DNA from: JAGVPT01 sp964642725 | GTDB lineage: Bacteria; Bacteroidota; Ignavibacteria; UBA10030; UBA8401 | Direction of reading: 5' to 3' | NCBI GenBank assembly: GCA_964642725.1 | Contig: CAZXQG010000003.1 | Location: 61,753 to 125,752 of the forward strand | DNA: 64,000 nt | In this document: one piece after another, positions 35,574 to 44,819 of the stretch | Position numbering within the stretch: position 1 is the first letter of the stretch | Layout: each line of letters starts with the position of its first letter | Notes under the pieces: generated by a model | The model's database searches: none | Told to the model about the DNA's origin: nothing | Seen by the model: the letters and a program-made list of their open reading frames with translations, nothing else | Translations under genes and position numbers: made by a program

Positions 35574-36445
35574 TGTTTCTCTATTGAATATTTTTCAGAT
35601 AAGGTCACACTTGTAGTGAACAGGAAAGAAAATCCAACACTTCGGATTGGAGTATTTTCGTTCCAACCCATTTGGACGAAAGAGGTCGCCGCAATGTTCC
35701 CGATGAACAAAAGTTTCTGCTTTCCAAATTGACGGGAACAAAAATAGTAAAAAATCCTTCTCGTGTCAATATTTTTGGGGCAAAAACGAGAAACGGCATT
35801 TTATATAGTTGATTCGGACATAATCGGAAATCTCTTATTGGAAAAAAAATGAAATATTTTTGCAAAAAAATCTCCAAAATTGCCATCTCTAGGATATATA
35901 TGTGCATAAGAAGACAACCCAATCGACGGCAGTGCGTTCCTTGCAAGGAGACAGAGGCGCTCGGGACTAACTAAGGAGCCACTGTGACGAAAAAATTGTG
36001 CAAGTTGTCTGCCACTGGGGGAGAGCGGCTGCGGCTTGCACAATTTGATTGGGAAGTTGAATAACTGATATTGCGTTTGTTACCACAAGCCTGTGATTTG
36101 TACCTATACTTGATTAGTTTATCAAGGCAGATCGAGAAAGCCATTTATGGCGAGGCAATTCAAGGCTTCAAAAGGCTATAGGCTTCCCTGAGCAAAATTA
36201 ATGGACTCGATTTCCTCAAGCCAGTATTTACCGCAGTGATGAAGACGACCCGCGGAGGTTTTGTTTTTTACTGAGTAATTTCGTACAATGGATGCAATTC
36301 TGGCGACATCGCTCAGCATTAAAGGGCCAAAAAGTAATTGTGCGTCAGCCATCCAAGAATAACCCGTCGAAAAAGCAGGCAACAACCGATTCACTACTCC
36401 CCCTTCAACGTAAAGTGTCTAATATAAGAGCACCAATAAAGTAAA
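35574..36445. other. AT-rich spacer between the ABC operon and the CHAT gene
   Basis: No gene with recognisable family. Visible content: an inverted repeat AAATTGTGCAAG / CTTGCACAATTT at 35993-36004 and 36035-36046 around a GC-rich 30-base loop (on the minus strand the second arm runs on into a short T tract), and a 72-codon minus frame at 36176-36394. Promoters for the minus ABC operon and the plus CHAT gene must lie here. Confidence 0.5.
36176..36394 (-). CDS. Doubtful small ORF, 72 residues
   Basis: Starts at a GTG just after GGGGGAG and could end at the hairpin near 36046-35993. The protein shows no known domain and no membrane segment. It may be a remnant of a longer gene or a chance frame in the spacer upstream of the CHAT gene. 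Confidence 0.2.
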   Translation of the reverse strand: MNRLLPAFSTGYSWMADAQLLFGPLMLSDVARIASIVRNYSVKNKTSAGRLHHCGKYWLEEIESINFAQGSL

Positions 36446-39400
36446 ATGAGAAGTATTTTGACCGTATATTCTCTTCGAGGTGCATTCATTGTTGGCATAC
36501 TCTTCCCTGTACAAAATTGCCATGGGCAATTGATGGTGAAGGATGACACTGCTCAAGCAGAAATTCTCTTTAAACAAGCGAAGGAGTACGACTTTCAAGT
36601 AAAATATGACAGTTCTATTGCATTTCTTCAAAAAGCCGCTTCTATTTTTCTAAATGCACAAAGTTGGGAACGATATGTACATTGTTTAAATATTATTGCT
36701 GATTGCCTATCAAGAAAAACCGCTCTTGATTCGATGGAAACAGTCTTGTTGAAGACAAGAGAAATAGAGGAGGAAAAGTTAGAACCTGATAATCTCGAGT
36801 GTGCACTAACTTACAGTCTTCTTGGCCTGCTAAATATAGATCGTGCAGAATATGACATGGCAATCAAGAATATTTCAAATGGAAAAGACATTAGAGAAAG
36901 AAAATTAGGAAAAGATCACAATTACGTCGCAGCTAGCAACTATTTGCTCGGTGTTGCAAATATGAAAAAAGGAAATTATGATCAGGCGCTTGAGCCATTC
37001 AACAATGCGTTGCGAATTTACGACGTCCAAACCGAGCGTGATCAATTTGATCGAGCGATTACACTCGCAGGAATTGGACATGTATTTCTAATGAGAAGCG
37101 ATTTTGATATTGCTTTGAGCTACTTCAAGCGAGCAGATTCAAGCATCGACATTGGAGAGAAACAATACGCGCCTATTCACGCAGATTGTGAGAATTACAT
37201 GGGCTGGGCCTATTTAGAGAAAGGTGAGAGCGATCAGGCAATCCTTCATCTTACGAAAGCCATAGACCTTTATCATAACCTCTTTGGAGACACTTACTTT
37301 TCACTCATGAGTTGTTATTCTGAACTAGGATCGGCGTACAGAGCAGAAGGTGATTTTGACAAAGCGATTGAGCTCTATGAAAAAGCAATAACTTTGGACA
37401 AGAAATCGGCGAATGTCAATCAACTTCTTTCAGCATACCTGACCAGACAGTTGGGATCGGCTTACGCAGACAAAAACGATCTTAACAATGCGCTTCAATA
37501 CTCAGAAAAAGCCTTGGCCCTTCATCAGAAGGCAGTCGGATACAATCATCCGGAACTTGCTTACACATATGAAATCCGCGGAAATGTCTATAAAAAAAGA
37601 GGTGAGTATTCTCTCTGTTTGGAAGATTTTCAAAAAGCGCTCGAACTACGTTCTCAATTAAGAAAATCAAACGATCGGAACGACATCGCCAATCTCTATT
37701 CGGAAATCGGCTCCGTCTATCTAGAAATGAAGAACCCTGATCGAGCACTCGAGTATTACAATAAAGCCCTTCACATCCACAACAGTCTGCCCGAACCAAA
37801 TCGGCCCCAGCGAGCTGCGACATTAAAAGGAATCGGAGATGTTTACGCGAAATTACACGAACCGAACATCTCTTTGCAATATTATCAGCAATCAATCAAT
37901 ACCCTCTCACCAGAATTTGGGGATACATCAATTTACGCTAACCCCACAGAGGGAAGCATCACAAATAGCAAAGAACTAGTAGAGATACTTTCGGCCAAAG
38001 CGAATGCGTTCGAAAAATACTATTCATCCACGTCCCATGACCTACAAGATCTTCGAGCCGCCCTCGCAACGTACGAATGCGCCGCAAATCTTCTCAATAT
38101 GCTACGAAAAAAAATTACCACTGAAAGCTCTAAGCTCTTTCTTGAAGAACAAAGCTATTCCTTGCATCAAAATGCAATTCGCATGAGCATGAATTTGTTT
38201 AAAGCTACAAAAGAACGGCGTTATGAAGAATCGGCATTCTATTTTGCCGAGAACAGCAAGGCAAATGTGTTGCTCGACGGCCTCCAAGATTCGGAGGCAA
38301 AACAATTTTCAGGCATTCCGGACTCTATCATTGAAAAAGAGAGAATTCTAAAAATCGACCTCGCCTATAACGAAATTCAACTTGAGAGAGAAAATGACAA
38401 AAAGAAAGGGGGAGACGGCGAAAAGATTATAGCCCTGCAGGACAAATGTTTTGCCCTTAAGAATAGCATGCAGAGGCTTTCGACTCTCCTTGAAAATGAA
38501 TATCCACAATATTATGAATTAAAATACAAAAACCATTCTGCAACGATTAGCGAAATCCAGACTGCGATCGACGAGACAACCGGGGTAATCGAATATTGCA
38601 TCGGCTCGCACTCACTCACGGTTTTTACGATTACGAAAACATCGTTTAATGTCCTTTCGGTGCCGACTCCGAAAAATTTTTACGGCCTGATATCGACTTT
38701 TTACAAATCAATAAAAACAGTAGAAGAATTCGATTATGTCCGGACAGGGGGAGCCCTCTACGGGCTTCTCTTCCGTCCTTTAGAAAAACAATTGGCCGGC
38801 AAGAAAAGGCTCGTCATTATTCCGGACGGAGCTTTATACTATGTTCCCTTTGAGGCGCTCATCGCCGGCACCTCTCATAAGGACAAACGAACAATCGACT
38901 TCACAAAGTTGGAGTATTTGGTCAAATCATACGAGATTTCATATTCTTATTCTTCTTCTTTCTACCTAAATCGTCTTAAACAAATAGACACGACGTCAGG
39001 CCATGGCCAAAGCTTTGTTGGTTTTGCGCCTGTATTTCGAGATACCGACAGTAACGGAATTGTTCTTTCAACCAACGCTTCGTCGATTGAGAAAGACACA
39101 ACTGCATTTCGGTCAATTATTGTAGATGGCAAAAGATTTAGCGAGTTGAAATATTCTGAGCAAGAAGTCTCTTCGGTCGCTGAGGATTTTCAGAAAAGAG
39201 GGAAACCGGGAACGAGTTTTTTGTATGACGGTGCCAGCGAGGAAAATTTTAAGATGAATGTCGGAAAGTATTCGTGCATACACATTGCAACGCACGGGTA
39301 TATTAATGAGTCACATCCTCAACTCTCAATGCTCCTCTTTTCTCAACCCCATAATTCATCGGCGACAGAGGACGGGGTACTGTACGCAAGTGAGATGTAT

Positions 39401-39709
39401 AATTTAAGTTTGAACGCAGACTTGCTTGTGCTAAGCAGTTGCGAGAGCGGCTTGGGAAAGCTCATCAAAGGAGAAGGAGTGATAGCAATGACCCGCGGAT
39501 TCTTTTATTCCGGAGCACATAATATCATTTTCTCTTTGTGGAAGGTGTACGACAAACAAGCGAATGAACTCATGAAGGAATTCTACCGCCATGTGTTGGA
39601 AGGAGAAGCTTTTTCTTCCGCATTACGCAAATCAAAGTTATTATTGATCGCCGACCGATCGACAGCATTTCCCTCAAAATGGAGTGAGTTTATTCTCGTC
39701 GGTAAATAA
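36446..39709 (+). CDS. TPR-CHAT protease-like protein with signal peptide
   Basis: A 1087-residue protein. Residues 1-28 look like a secretion signal (MRSILTVYSLRGAFIVGILF...). About residues 40-500 are tandem tetratricopeptide repeats (for example YDQALEPFNNALRIY, GDFDKAIELYEKAI, NPDRALEYYNKAL). After a helical linker the C-terminal 350 residues are a CHAT caspase-like domain: LVIIPDGALYYVPFEALI, the catalytic His950 in IATHGY and Cys999 in SSCESG, then GFFYSGAHNIIFSLWKVYD. Both catalytic residues are present. Many CHAT proteins are peptidases. It is convergent, eight bases apart, with an anti-sigma gene. Its codons look more AT-rich than those of its left neighbours. Confidence 0.9.
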   Translation: MRSILTVYSLRGAFIVGILFPVQNCHGQLMVKDDTAQAEILFKQAKEYDFQVKYDSSIAFLQKAASIFLNAQSWERYVHCLNIIADCLSRKTALDSMETVLLKTREIEEEKLEPDNLECALTYSLLGLLNIDRAEYDMAIKNISNGKDIRERKLGKDHNYVAASNYLLGVANMKKGNYDQALEPFNNALRIYDVQTERDQFDRAITLAGIGHVFLMRSDFDIALSYFKRADSSIDIGEKQYAPIHADCENYMGWAYLEKGESDQAILHLTKAIDLYHNLFGDTYFSLMSCYSELGSAYRAEGDFDKAIELYEKAITLDKKSANVNQLLSAYLTRQLGSAYADKNDLNNALQYSEKALALHQKAVGYNHPELAYTYEIRGNVYKKRGEYSLCLEDFQKALELRSQLRKSNDRNDIANLYSEIGSVYLEMKNPDRALEYYNKALHIHNSLPEPNRPQRAATLKGIGDVYAKLHEPNISLQYYQQSINTLSPEFGDTSIYANPTEGSITNSKELVEILSAKANAFEKYYSSTSHDLQDLRAALATYECAANLLNMLRKKITTESSKLFLEEQSYSLHQNAIRMSMNLFKATKERRYEESAFYFAENSKANVLLDGLQDSEAKQFSGIPDSIIEKERILKIDLAYNEIQLERENDKKKGGDGEKIIALQDKCFALKNSMQRLSTLLENEYPQYYELKYKNHSATISEIQTAIDETTGVIEYCIGSHSLTVFTITKTSFNVLSVPTPKNFYGLISTFYKSIKTVEEFDYVRTGGALYGLLFRPLEKQLAGKKRLVIIPDGALYYVPFEALIAGTSHKDKRTIDFTKLEYLVKSYEISYSYSSSFYLNRLKQIDTTSGHGQSFVGFAPVFRDTDSNGIVLSTNASSIEKDTTAFRSIIVDGKRFSELKYSEQEVSSVAEDFQKRGKPGTSFLYDGASEENFKMNVGKYSCIHIATHGYINESHPQLSMLLFSQPHNSSATEDGVLYASEMYNLSLNADLLVLSSCESGLGKLIKGEGVIAMTRGFFYSGAHNIIFSLWKVYDKQANELMKEFYRHVLEGEAFSSALRKSKLLLIADRSTAFPSKWSEFILVGK

Positions 39710-39716
39710 GTTACCC

Positions 39717-40478
39717 TCATTTAACCAAAAATTTCCCTACGTATAACAATTCGTCTTTGTTTTCAACCTTCCAGTAGTATAAACCAGGGTCCAGTGTTCC
39801 AGTGAAGAGAAATTGTGATTTTTTTAGCCTGATACTTTTCAAGAGTTTTTCTTTGTTCGAAAGAATGTTTACAGTAACGGATTCAACCTCTGGCGTCTTC
39901 CATTCAAACAGAATTTGTTGATTCACTATTGCACCATTTTTTGGCGATGCCCTAAAGGTCGAAACGGACCTTGAGGCAGAACTCACAAGGTTTTCCAGAT
40001 TCGGCGACTCGGAAAAATTATCCGCGAAAACTCTTTGCCGGCTTTCTTCCACTTCCTTTTTTGCCGCCCTTCCTTTTTCCGTTTCTGGATGAACAGCCTC
40101 TGTCACCTTTGATGAACTAATGAAGACGTTTCGGTCATCTCTCATAGATCGGAAAAGATAAAAGAATACACTAAGGCTTATTCCAACAAGAATAACCGCC
40201 GCAATACGATACATTACTGAAAATCTCGATGCTGTTAACTTGGCCTTCTTTCCTAAGTATGGATGCGGATCTATGGCATGGCATGCCCGGTCTTCAACAA
40301 GTGATAACACTTCAACAATTTCTAATTTGCATTCTTCACAATCGCTGACATGTTCGAGCACGGCTGCTGGTAACAAGTATATCTTGTTCAGAGAGAGAGC
40401 ATCGACGTAAAGTGCAAGAGTTTCTTCACTCACATGGGCATCGTCACTGAAATAATTGTCTGGCTGTTTCATACTCAA
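39717..40478 (-). CDS. Zinc-finger anti-sigma factor with extracytoplasmic domain
   Basis: A 253-residue protein. The N terminus has HVSDCEEC (His43, Cys47, Cys50), the anti-sigma zinc motif. One membrane helix spans about residues 90-108 (MYRIAAVILVGISLSVFFYLF). The extracytoplasmic part ends in a small beta-rich domain (FEWKTPEVESVTVNIL, GTLDPGLYYWKVENK). It lies 51 bases downstream of the sigma gene on the same strand and meets the CHAT gene tail to tail. It most likely holds that sigma factor at the membrane. Confidence 0.78.
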   Translation of the reverse strand: MSMKQPDNYFSDDAHVSEETLALYVDALSLNKIYLLPAAVLEHVSDCEECKLEIVEVLSLVEDRACHAIDPHPYLGKKAKLTASRFSVMYRIAAVILVGISLSVFFYLFRSMRDDRNVFISSSKVTEAVHPETEKGRAAKKEVEESRQRVFADNFSESPNLENLVSSASRSVSTFRASPKNGAIVNQQILFEWKTPEVESVTVNILSNKEKLLKSIRLKKSQFLFTGTLDPGLYYWKVENKDELLYVGKFLVK

Positions 40479-40529
40479 ACTATCGTCTGAAATGTCTGTC
40501 CGGCTTGTTATTCGACATATATATATATA

Positions 40530-41285
40530 TCAGTTTTCAAGTAAAAATGGAGAAAAAAAATCATCAACCAATGTCTTGAGAGTATCCTCAGTATAGTTCA
40601 ACTTTTTGGGCCGTCCGTTCAACACTTGAACGATTTCGCTAATTTTAGAGTCCGTCCATTTTCTCACAGCATCGACCGAGTTGGATTTGTTTTCATTTTT
40701 ATTCATAAATGGAGTAACAATTTTATAGATTTCAACATCATCTGTCTCGTCAAACTTTGAGCCAAAATGTTCCATTAAAACATTTTGGTCTGCAGAACTG
40801 CATTTTGGATACCATAAATAGATATCTTCAGGAGTCAAGGGAATTCTGTAATGAAGCTTCAGGCAAAACAAAAGTTTTGGCCGTTGCCGGTGGTAAAAGC
40901 TAAGAATTGTCTTGAATCTTTGTCTCTCATGTTCAAAGATGAATTTTTCCTCAACGTGAGGGTGATCCATAGATCCGGTAATACCCCTTTGGTCAACTGA
41001 AATCTCCCGTTTATTTCTGGCATGTTCTTTCAAACAAATATTTCGGACAATAACGGAGAAATAAGTTTTGAAAAGAGACATCCCATTATACTGGGATTGC
41101 ATTGCCGGGATTTTTGTTAGCAGCGCTGTATTGACATCTTGCACAACATCGTCGAACTCTGACGCCTTAAACACCCCCGCTGCAATACTCTTCTTCACAA
41201 TAATTTTGACAATTTCCTGGTATTTTATAATCAGGGCCTGCGGATTGGAACGGAGCAGTTCGATATCCTTGTCGTTTTCCGTCAT
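40530..41285 (-). CDS. Divergent sigma-70-family factor
   Basis: A 251-residue protein. The region-2-like part is seen in EFDDVVQDVNTALLTKIPAM and LFKTYFSVIVRNICLKEHARNKRE. The C-terminal half has no standard region 4 that I can identify; the final part (KWTDSKISEIVQVLNGR) may form the DNA-binding helices. It is longer than usual ECF factors. The AT-rich gene is followed by its anti-sigma partner, and the tRNA-Met stands 221 bases upstream. Confidence 0.65.
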   Translation of the reverse strand: MTENDKDIELLRSNPQALIIKYQEIVKIIVKKSIAAGVFKASEFDDVVQDVNTALLTKIPAMQSQYNGMSLFKTYFSVIVRNICLKEHARNKREISVDQRGITGSMDHPHVEEKFIFEHERQRFKTILSFYHRQRPKLLFCLKLHYRIPLTPEDIYLWYPKCSSADQNVLMEHFGSKFDETDDVEIYKIVTPFMNKNENKSNSVDAVRKWTDSKISEIVQVLNGRPKKLNYTEDTLKTLVDDFFSPFLLEN

Positions 41286-41506
41286 AAAATTGTCATGATG
41301 TCTGCGCCATCAATGGCGAGAAAAAGCGGATCGAAACAAAAAAACCGTGCCTCTGTTTCGTAAAAAACATTGATACATCACCTGGTTTCTTTTATAGACG
41401 CCCGGCCAGCATTTGTTCTACCCCCACTTTTATCATATGTAAAACAAAAACCTTAGGATGGTCGAAAATGGACCGTAAGGGGAGAAGAAGAAGAAATATC
41501 CAAAAG

Positions 41507-41580
41507 TGGGCCCTGCAGGACTTGAACCTGCGACCCGCTGATTATGAGTCAGCTGCTCTAACCAACTGAGCTAAGGGCCC
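41507..41580 (-). tRNA. tRNA-Met (CAT anticodon)
   Basis: The minus strand folds as a complete cloverleaf: acceptor stem GGGCCCT/AGGGCCC, D arm TAGCTCAGTTGGTTAGAGC, anticodon arm CTGACTCATAATCAG with anticodon CAT, and T arm GCAGGTTCAAGTCCTGC, discriminator A. Elongator Met is most likely; a CAT-type isoleucine tRNA cannot be excluded from sequence alone. CCA is not encoded. Confidence 0.95.
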
Positions 41581-41855
41581 CTACCTTTAATGCAAAGAAT
41601 TTACCATAAAATGACTCGAATATCAAGAATGATTGCCATTGATAAACCCAAAAATTGAGTTTTTTGCACCTGAAGATGTGCAAATAGAAGAGCCTCCCCT
41701 AAGAATAAGCTTGACTTAGAAACATTGTTTGATTAATTTTAAATACGAATTGCAGACGACCGGAACACTTCAAGGTTGTTTTTACCTGCCAATTTTTCAT
41801 CGAGACGTTTTTCATTTGATTCAGAAGCTTTTCGAAGGTGAAGGGAGTTTTACTC

Positions 41856-42227
41856 ATGAGTAAAACAAAATATGTAGTGCATTTTTGTGTTTCATGCAAC
41901 AAGGAAGCCAAAATGGCTGTTGTGGGTTCGATGGAAGGCGAGGGAAACAAGGTTTGGTACCGTTGCACCCGATGCCACCATAGCACAATGATAGATATCT
42001 CGAAAAACCCGACGGAAAATAATGTCATCAAATTCAGCAAAGATGAGTGCATCAGCTATTCGCCCGAAAGAAGTTATACGGTCGGGGAATTGATCTACCA
42101 TTCCGATTGGGACGACATGGGAAAGGTCACTGGAAAGGAAAAAACGTCGAGCGGCGGACGGGCAATTCTTGTTACGTTTGAGAAGCTTGGGTCGCGTCGT
42201 TTGATCGAAAATCTGCCGGCGGAATAA
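41856..42227 (+). CDS. Zinc-ribbon protein with an SH3/Tudor-like C-terminal domain
   Basis: A 123-residue protein starting at ATG 41856 (MSKTKYVVHFCVSC), with GGGAG upstream. A zinc ribbon (CVSC ... YRCTRCH) covers residues 11-45; the C-terminal part YTVGELIYHSDWDDMGKVTG ... ILVTFEKLGSRRLI resembles the small beta-barrel domains of CarD-like/DUF3553 proteins that bind RNA polymerase or nucleic acids. It lies just before rpsU. A role in transcription or translation is a guess. Confidence 0.65.
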   Translation: MSKTKYVVHFCVSCNKEAKMAVVGSMEGEGNKVWYRCTRCHHSTMIDISKNPTENNVIKFSKDECISYSPERSYTVGELIYHSDWDDMGKVTGKEKTSSGGRAILVTFEKLGSRRLIENLPAE

Positions 42228-42272
42228 TTTGGAACAGTTAAGCGTATTGCAACTTTGAGGAGGTGATTGTTT

Positions 42273-42470
42273 TTGGTCGGCATCGTTGTTAATGAAAATG
42301 AACCGATTGACCGTGCTTTAAAACGTTTTAAAAAGAAATACGAACGGTCAGGCGTATTGAAGGAATTCAAAAAACGTACGTTTTTTACAAAGCCTTCGGT
42401 AAAAAAACGCATGAAGAAGGTCAAAGCTATTCGGCGCTCCCAACGCGCTGATGCTGAAGAAAAGATGTAA
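42273..42470 (+). CDS. rpsU: 30S ribosomal protein S21
   Basis: A 65-residue basic protein with the full S21 pattern: VGIVVNENEPIDRALKRFKK, GVLKEFKKRTFFTKPS, KKRMKKVKAIRR. The start must be the TTG at 42273, because a strong GAGGAGGTGA ends about six bases upstream and family members begin at this place; no ATG is available. A 17-bp terminator follows at once. Confidence 0.95.
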   Translation: MVGIVVNENEPIDRALKRFKKKYERSGVLKEFKKRTFFTKPSVKKRMKKVKAIRRSQRADAEEKM

Positions 42471-42509
42471 TCAAAAACCCATCATGATGATCTCATGATG
42501 GGTTTTTGA
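42471..42509. terminator. Bidirectional intrinsic terminator after rpsU
   Basis: A perfect 17-bp palindrome (TCAAAAACCCATCATGA and its complement, 5-base loop) that supplies a T-run in both directions. It ends rpsU on the plus strand and the anti-sigma gene at 42591 on the minus strand. Confidence 0.95.
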
Positions 42510-42590
42510 TTTTTGCTAATTCCAACACTCTATCATTCCCTCCCACAGCAACTCACATCCTCTCGGATAAACCCACTCGGCTTCAAGATC

Positions 42591-44033
42591 TTACAGCTCA
42601 AATGGATTTTCGTATTTTTTCTTGTTTTGATCCGAGGGCGGCCGGATTTTTCTGTCCCTCGGCGCGCTGATCACCGAATCAAGGTCTATCATTCGACTTT
42701 GTGTCGGATTTTGCTTCCAATCTCCCCGCGAAGGAGGAGAGTTCTGGAAGGGATGATCCGGCAGCTCGGTATCTTCGTCGAAGATTTTTGGAACGTCCGG
42801 CATTTGGTGCATCTCATACTGAAACTGCACTGCTTTGGGAGCGCGCGCGATCACTTCGAACGGCATCGCGTTTGGCTGGCGTTCTAACGCGTTGTCCTCC
42901 ACCTTGATGCTGAAGTAATCCGAACCGGAAAAAACCCGAAGCGACGAATTCGATCTCTTCTGTCCGCGTGTGTGTTCTGCAAAATCCCTGATCAGTGAGC
43001 GCGTCCGTTCGTTCATTATGCGAATTTCCTGCATCGTCATCGCTTCGTTGCGAAGAATTTGCTGAAGGTCAATATTAACGCGGGCGATCGAACAGCTGTC
43101 CGGAGTGATCACGACGAATTGTTCCATGCGCGGAAGCCGGGGTATTCGCGGCATCTGCGCCGGTGCGGGCGCCTGCGGCGACGGAGCAATAATGAATGTA
43201 TACGGCGACCCCGACACGGCAAGATATCTCTTGAATTTTCTCCGCTGCGGCAATTCCAAACTCGCAGCAATGTTCGACATCATCGTTCGATTGAATGTCG
43301 CAAGGTCGGCATGCACTGCAAGCGACTTGTTCTCTCCTAAGAAAACTGATTCCTGGATCTTATCTCTCGCTGAGGATAGAATCGAGTCAACGCACCTGTA
43401 CTGAGCGGGAGTGGCATCGATCTCTCTGCAAAACTGCTCCACGGTCACCGGCGGATTTTGTAAAGCCTCGTTCTTCGCGAATTCAATGCGCGTACCGTCT
43501 TCTTTGTTTTCATCGACTCGCAGAGCAGTTTTCGCCTGAGGATCGAGCGGCAATGTCCCGAACAATGCAAAATGCAAAACCTGATCTTTGTTAAGATCGG
43601 TAAACAACGGCATAAGCTTCCCCTGCAGGATGTTCGCCTCGTAGATCTGCTGAACCTGCTCTTTCTTCTCAGAAAAAAATTTTGTCAACAACGTCCGCTG
43701 CTGAAACACGACAATCCCTACGAAAGCACTAATGATCACGGCCAATGATACGGCTATCTGCGCATACTTCCGGGAGAACGGATAGACAGTATCGGAGCTG
43801 CTTTTTTGTTGTTCCAAACGAAGAGACAGCTTCTGCCAAAACCATTCGTTCGGCTGAACGCCCGGCTTCGAATTCAAAAGTTGCTGCTGTCTTTTCCATC
43901 GCTGCAACTCCGATGCCGCCCCGGGATTGGCGGCGACGTATTCCTCAAACCGAGCCTTGGCTTCTTCATCAAGCGCGCCGTCAAGATAAAGAGACAGTGT
44001 CCTCTGTAATTCTTTGGTAGAAATTGATCTCAT
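42591..44033 (-). CDS. Putative anti-sigma / periplasmic stress protein following an ECF sigma gene
   Basis: A 480-residue protein. Its N terminus (LSLYLDGALDEEAKARFEEYV, then LQRWKRQQQLL) looks like the sigma-binding part of anti-sigma factors but has no zinc ligands. One membrane helix spans about 91-110. The large extracytoplasmic part resembles metal-sensor repressors in having helices rich in Gln and Arg (LPQRRKFKRYL) and ends with a Pro-rich tail. It lies 25 bases after the ECF sigma gene, which supports the anti-sigma call. The exact family is not recognised. Confidence 0.55.
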   Translation of the reverse strand: MRSISTKELQRTLSLYLDGALDEEAKARFEEYVAANPGAASELQRWKRQQQLLNSKPGVQPNEWFWQKLSLRLEQQKSSSDTVYPFSRKYAQIAVSLAVIISAFVGIVVFQQRTLLTKFFSEKKEQVQQIYEANILQGKLMPLFTDLNKDQVLHFALFGTLPLDPQAKTALRVDENKEDGTRIEFAKNEALQNPPVTVEQFCREIDATPAQYRCVDSILSSARDKIQESVFLGENKSLAVHADLATFNRTMMSNIAASLELPQRRKFKRYLAVSGSPYTFIIAPSPQAPAPAQMPRIPRLPRMEQFVVITPDSCSIARVNIDLQQILRNEAMTMQEIRIMNERTRSLIRDFAEHTRGQKRSNSSLRVFSGSDYFSIKVEDNALERQPNAMPFEVIARAPKAVQFQYEMHQMPDVPKIFDEDTELPDHPFQNSPPSRGDWKQNPTQSRMIDLDSVISAPRDRKIRPPSDQNKKKYENPFEL

Positions 44034-44058
44034 GGATCTGTTCCTTCCTTAACAATCA

Positions 44059-44685
44059 CTACGTATCAAGCAATGGTGCTAAGATTTTGCGAAGCATCGC
44101 ACGGGCTCGAGAAAGCCGTGACTTTACCGTACCGATTTCACACTGCATGATTTCTGCCATTTCTTCGTATGATAACCCGTCGATATCTTTGAGGATGATT
44201 GGAATCCGGAATTTTTCTGGAAGCTGCTGCAGTCCTTTATTCACGAGTTCCTTTGCCGAATTATCGTCGGGGAACACGCGGATTTTTGATTGAAGCTCAA
44301 CATTGGAAGCGTCGAGCATCGAATGAAGCGAAAAAAATTTTCGGGTCTTCCTTTTCCGCAACTCGTCCCGGCTTTTATTGATGGTGATGCGGTACAACCA
44401 CGTGTAAAACGACGATTCAAACCTGAACCTCGGCAACGCTTCGTACACCCGGATAAAAACTTCTTGTGCTATGTCGTCAACAACTGCAGTCTCGTTAAAT
44501 ATCGAATAAATTAAATTCCGTACTCGTTGACTGTATCGTTCAACGAGAAATCGGAACACTTCTTCTTCCCCGCTCTGAAAAAGCGTGATAAGAACATCGT
44601 CGCTCTTTTGGTCAAGCGAAGAATCGGTAACACGAACGACTGCTTGGTTTACCATCCGCGGCGGTATGTTATTAGATTCACTCAT
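44059..44685 (-). CDS. ECF RNA polymerase sigma factor
   Basis: A 208-residue sigma-70 family factor. Region 2: FLVERYSQRVRNLIYSIF, DDIAQEVFIRVYEALPRF, FYTWLYRITINKSRDELRK. Region 4: LQQLPEKFRIPIILKDIDGL, SYEEMAEIMQCEIGTVKSRL, SRARAMLRK. All parts are standard for RpoE-like ECF factors. It is followed by its likely membrane anti-sigma factor. Confidence 0.94.
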   Translation of the reverse strand: MSESNNIPPRMVNQAVVRVTDSSLDQKSDDVLITLFQSGEEEVFRFLVERYSQRVRNLIYSIFNETAVVDDIAQEVFIRVYEALPRFRFESSFYTWLYRITINKSRDELRKRKTRKFFSLHSMLDASNVELQSKIRVFPDDNSAKELVNKGLQQLPEKFRIPIILKDIDGLSYEEMAEIMQCEIGTVKSRLSRARAMLRKILAPLLDT

Positions 44686-44761
44686 TTAGACGAGCGGTCT
44701 CTTAGTATGTTCCACAGAAATATACCGAAGGATAGCCCTAACGGCAAAAGGAGAAAAGGGA

Positions 44762-44796
44762 ACAAAAAAAAACAACGGAGGGTGGTCTCCGTTGTT
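44762..44796 (-). terminator. Intrinsic terminator after the histone gene
   Basis: AACAACGGAG, a 6-base loop and CTCCGTTGTT form a 10-bp stem, followed on the minus strand by a long T-run. It lies 24 bases after the H1-like gene. Confidence 0.92.
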
Positions 44797-44819
44797 CCTT
44801 GAAAATGAAGAGTTTAGAA

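Noticed and set aside
35940..36050. Cobalamin-riboswitch-like text (GCCACTG twice)
   Set aside because: Only the short GCCACTG segments match. The conserved core and the order of the other boxes are missing, and the next genes have no link to cobalamin.
41507..41580. Attachment-site duplication of the tRNA-Met 3' end at the far side of the CHAT region
   Set aside because: I found no second copy of the tRNA end between 35574 and 41500 and no integrase gene, so a classical integrated island is not shown.
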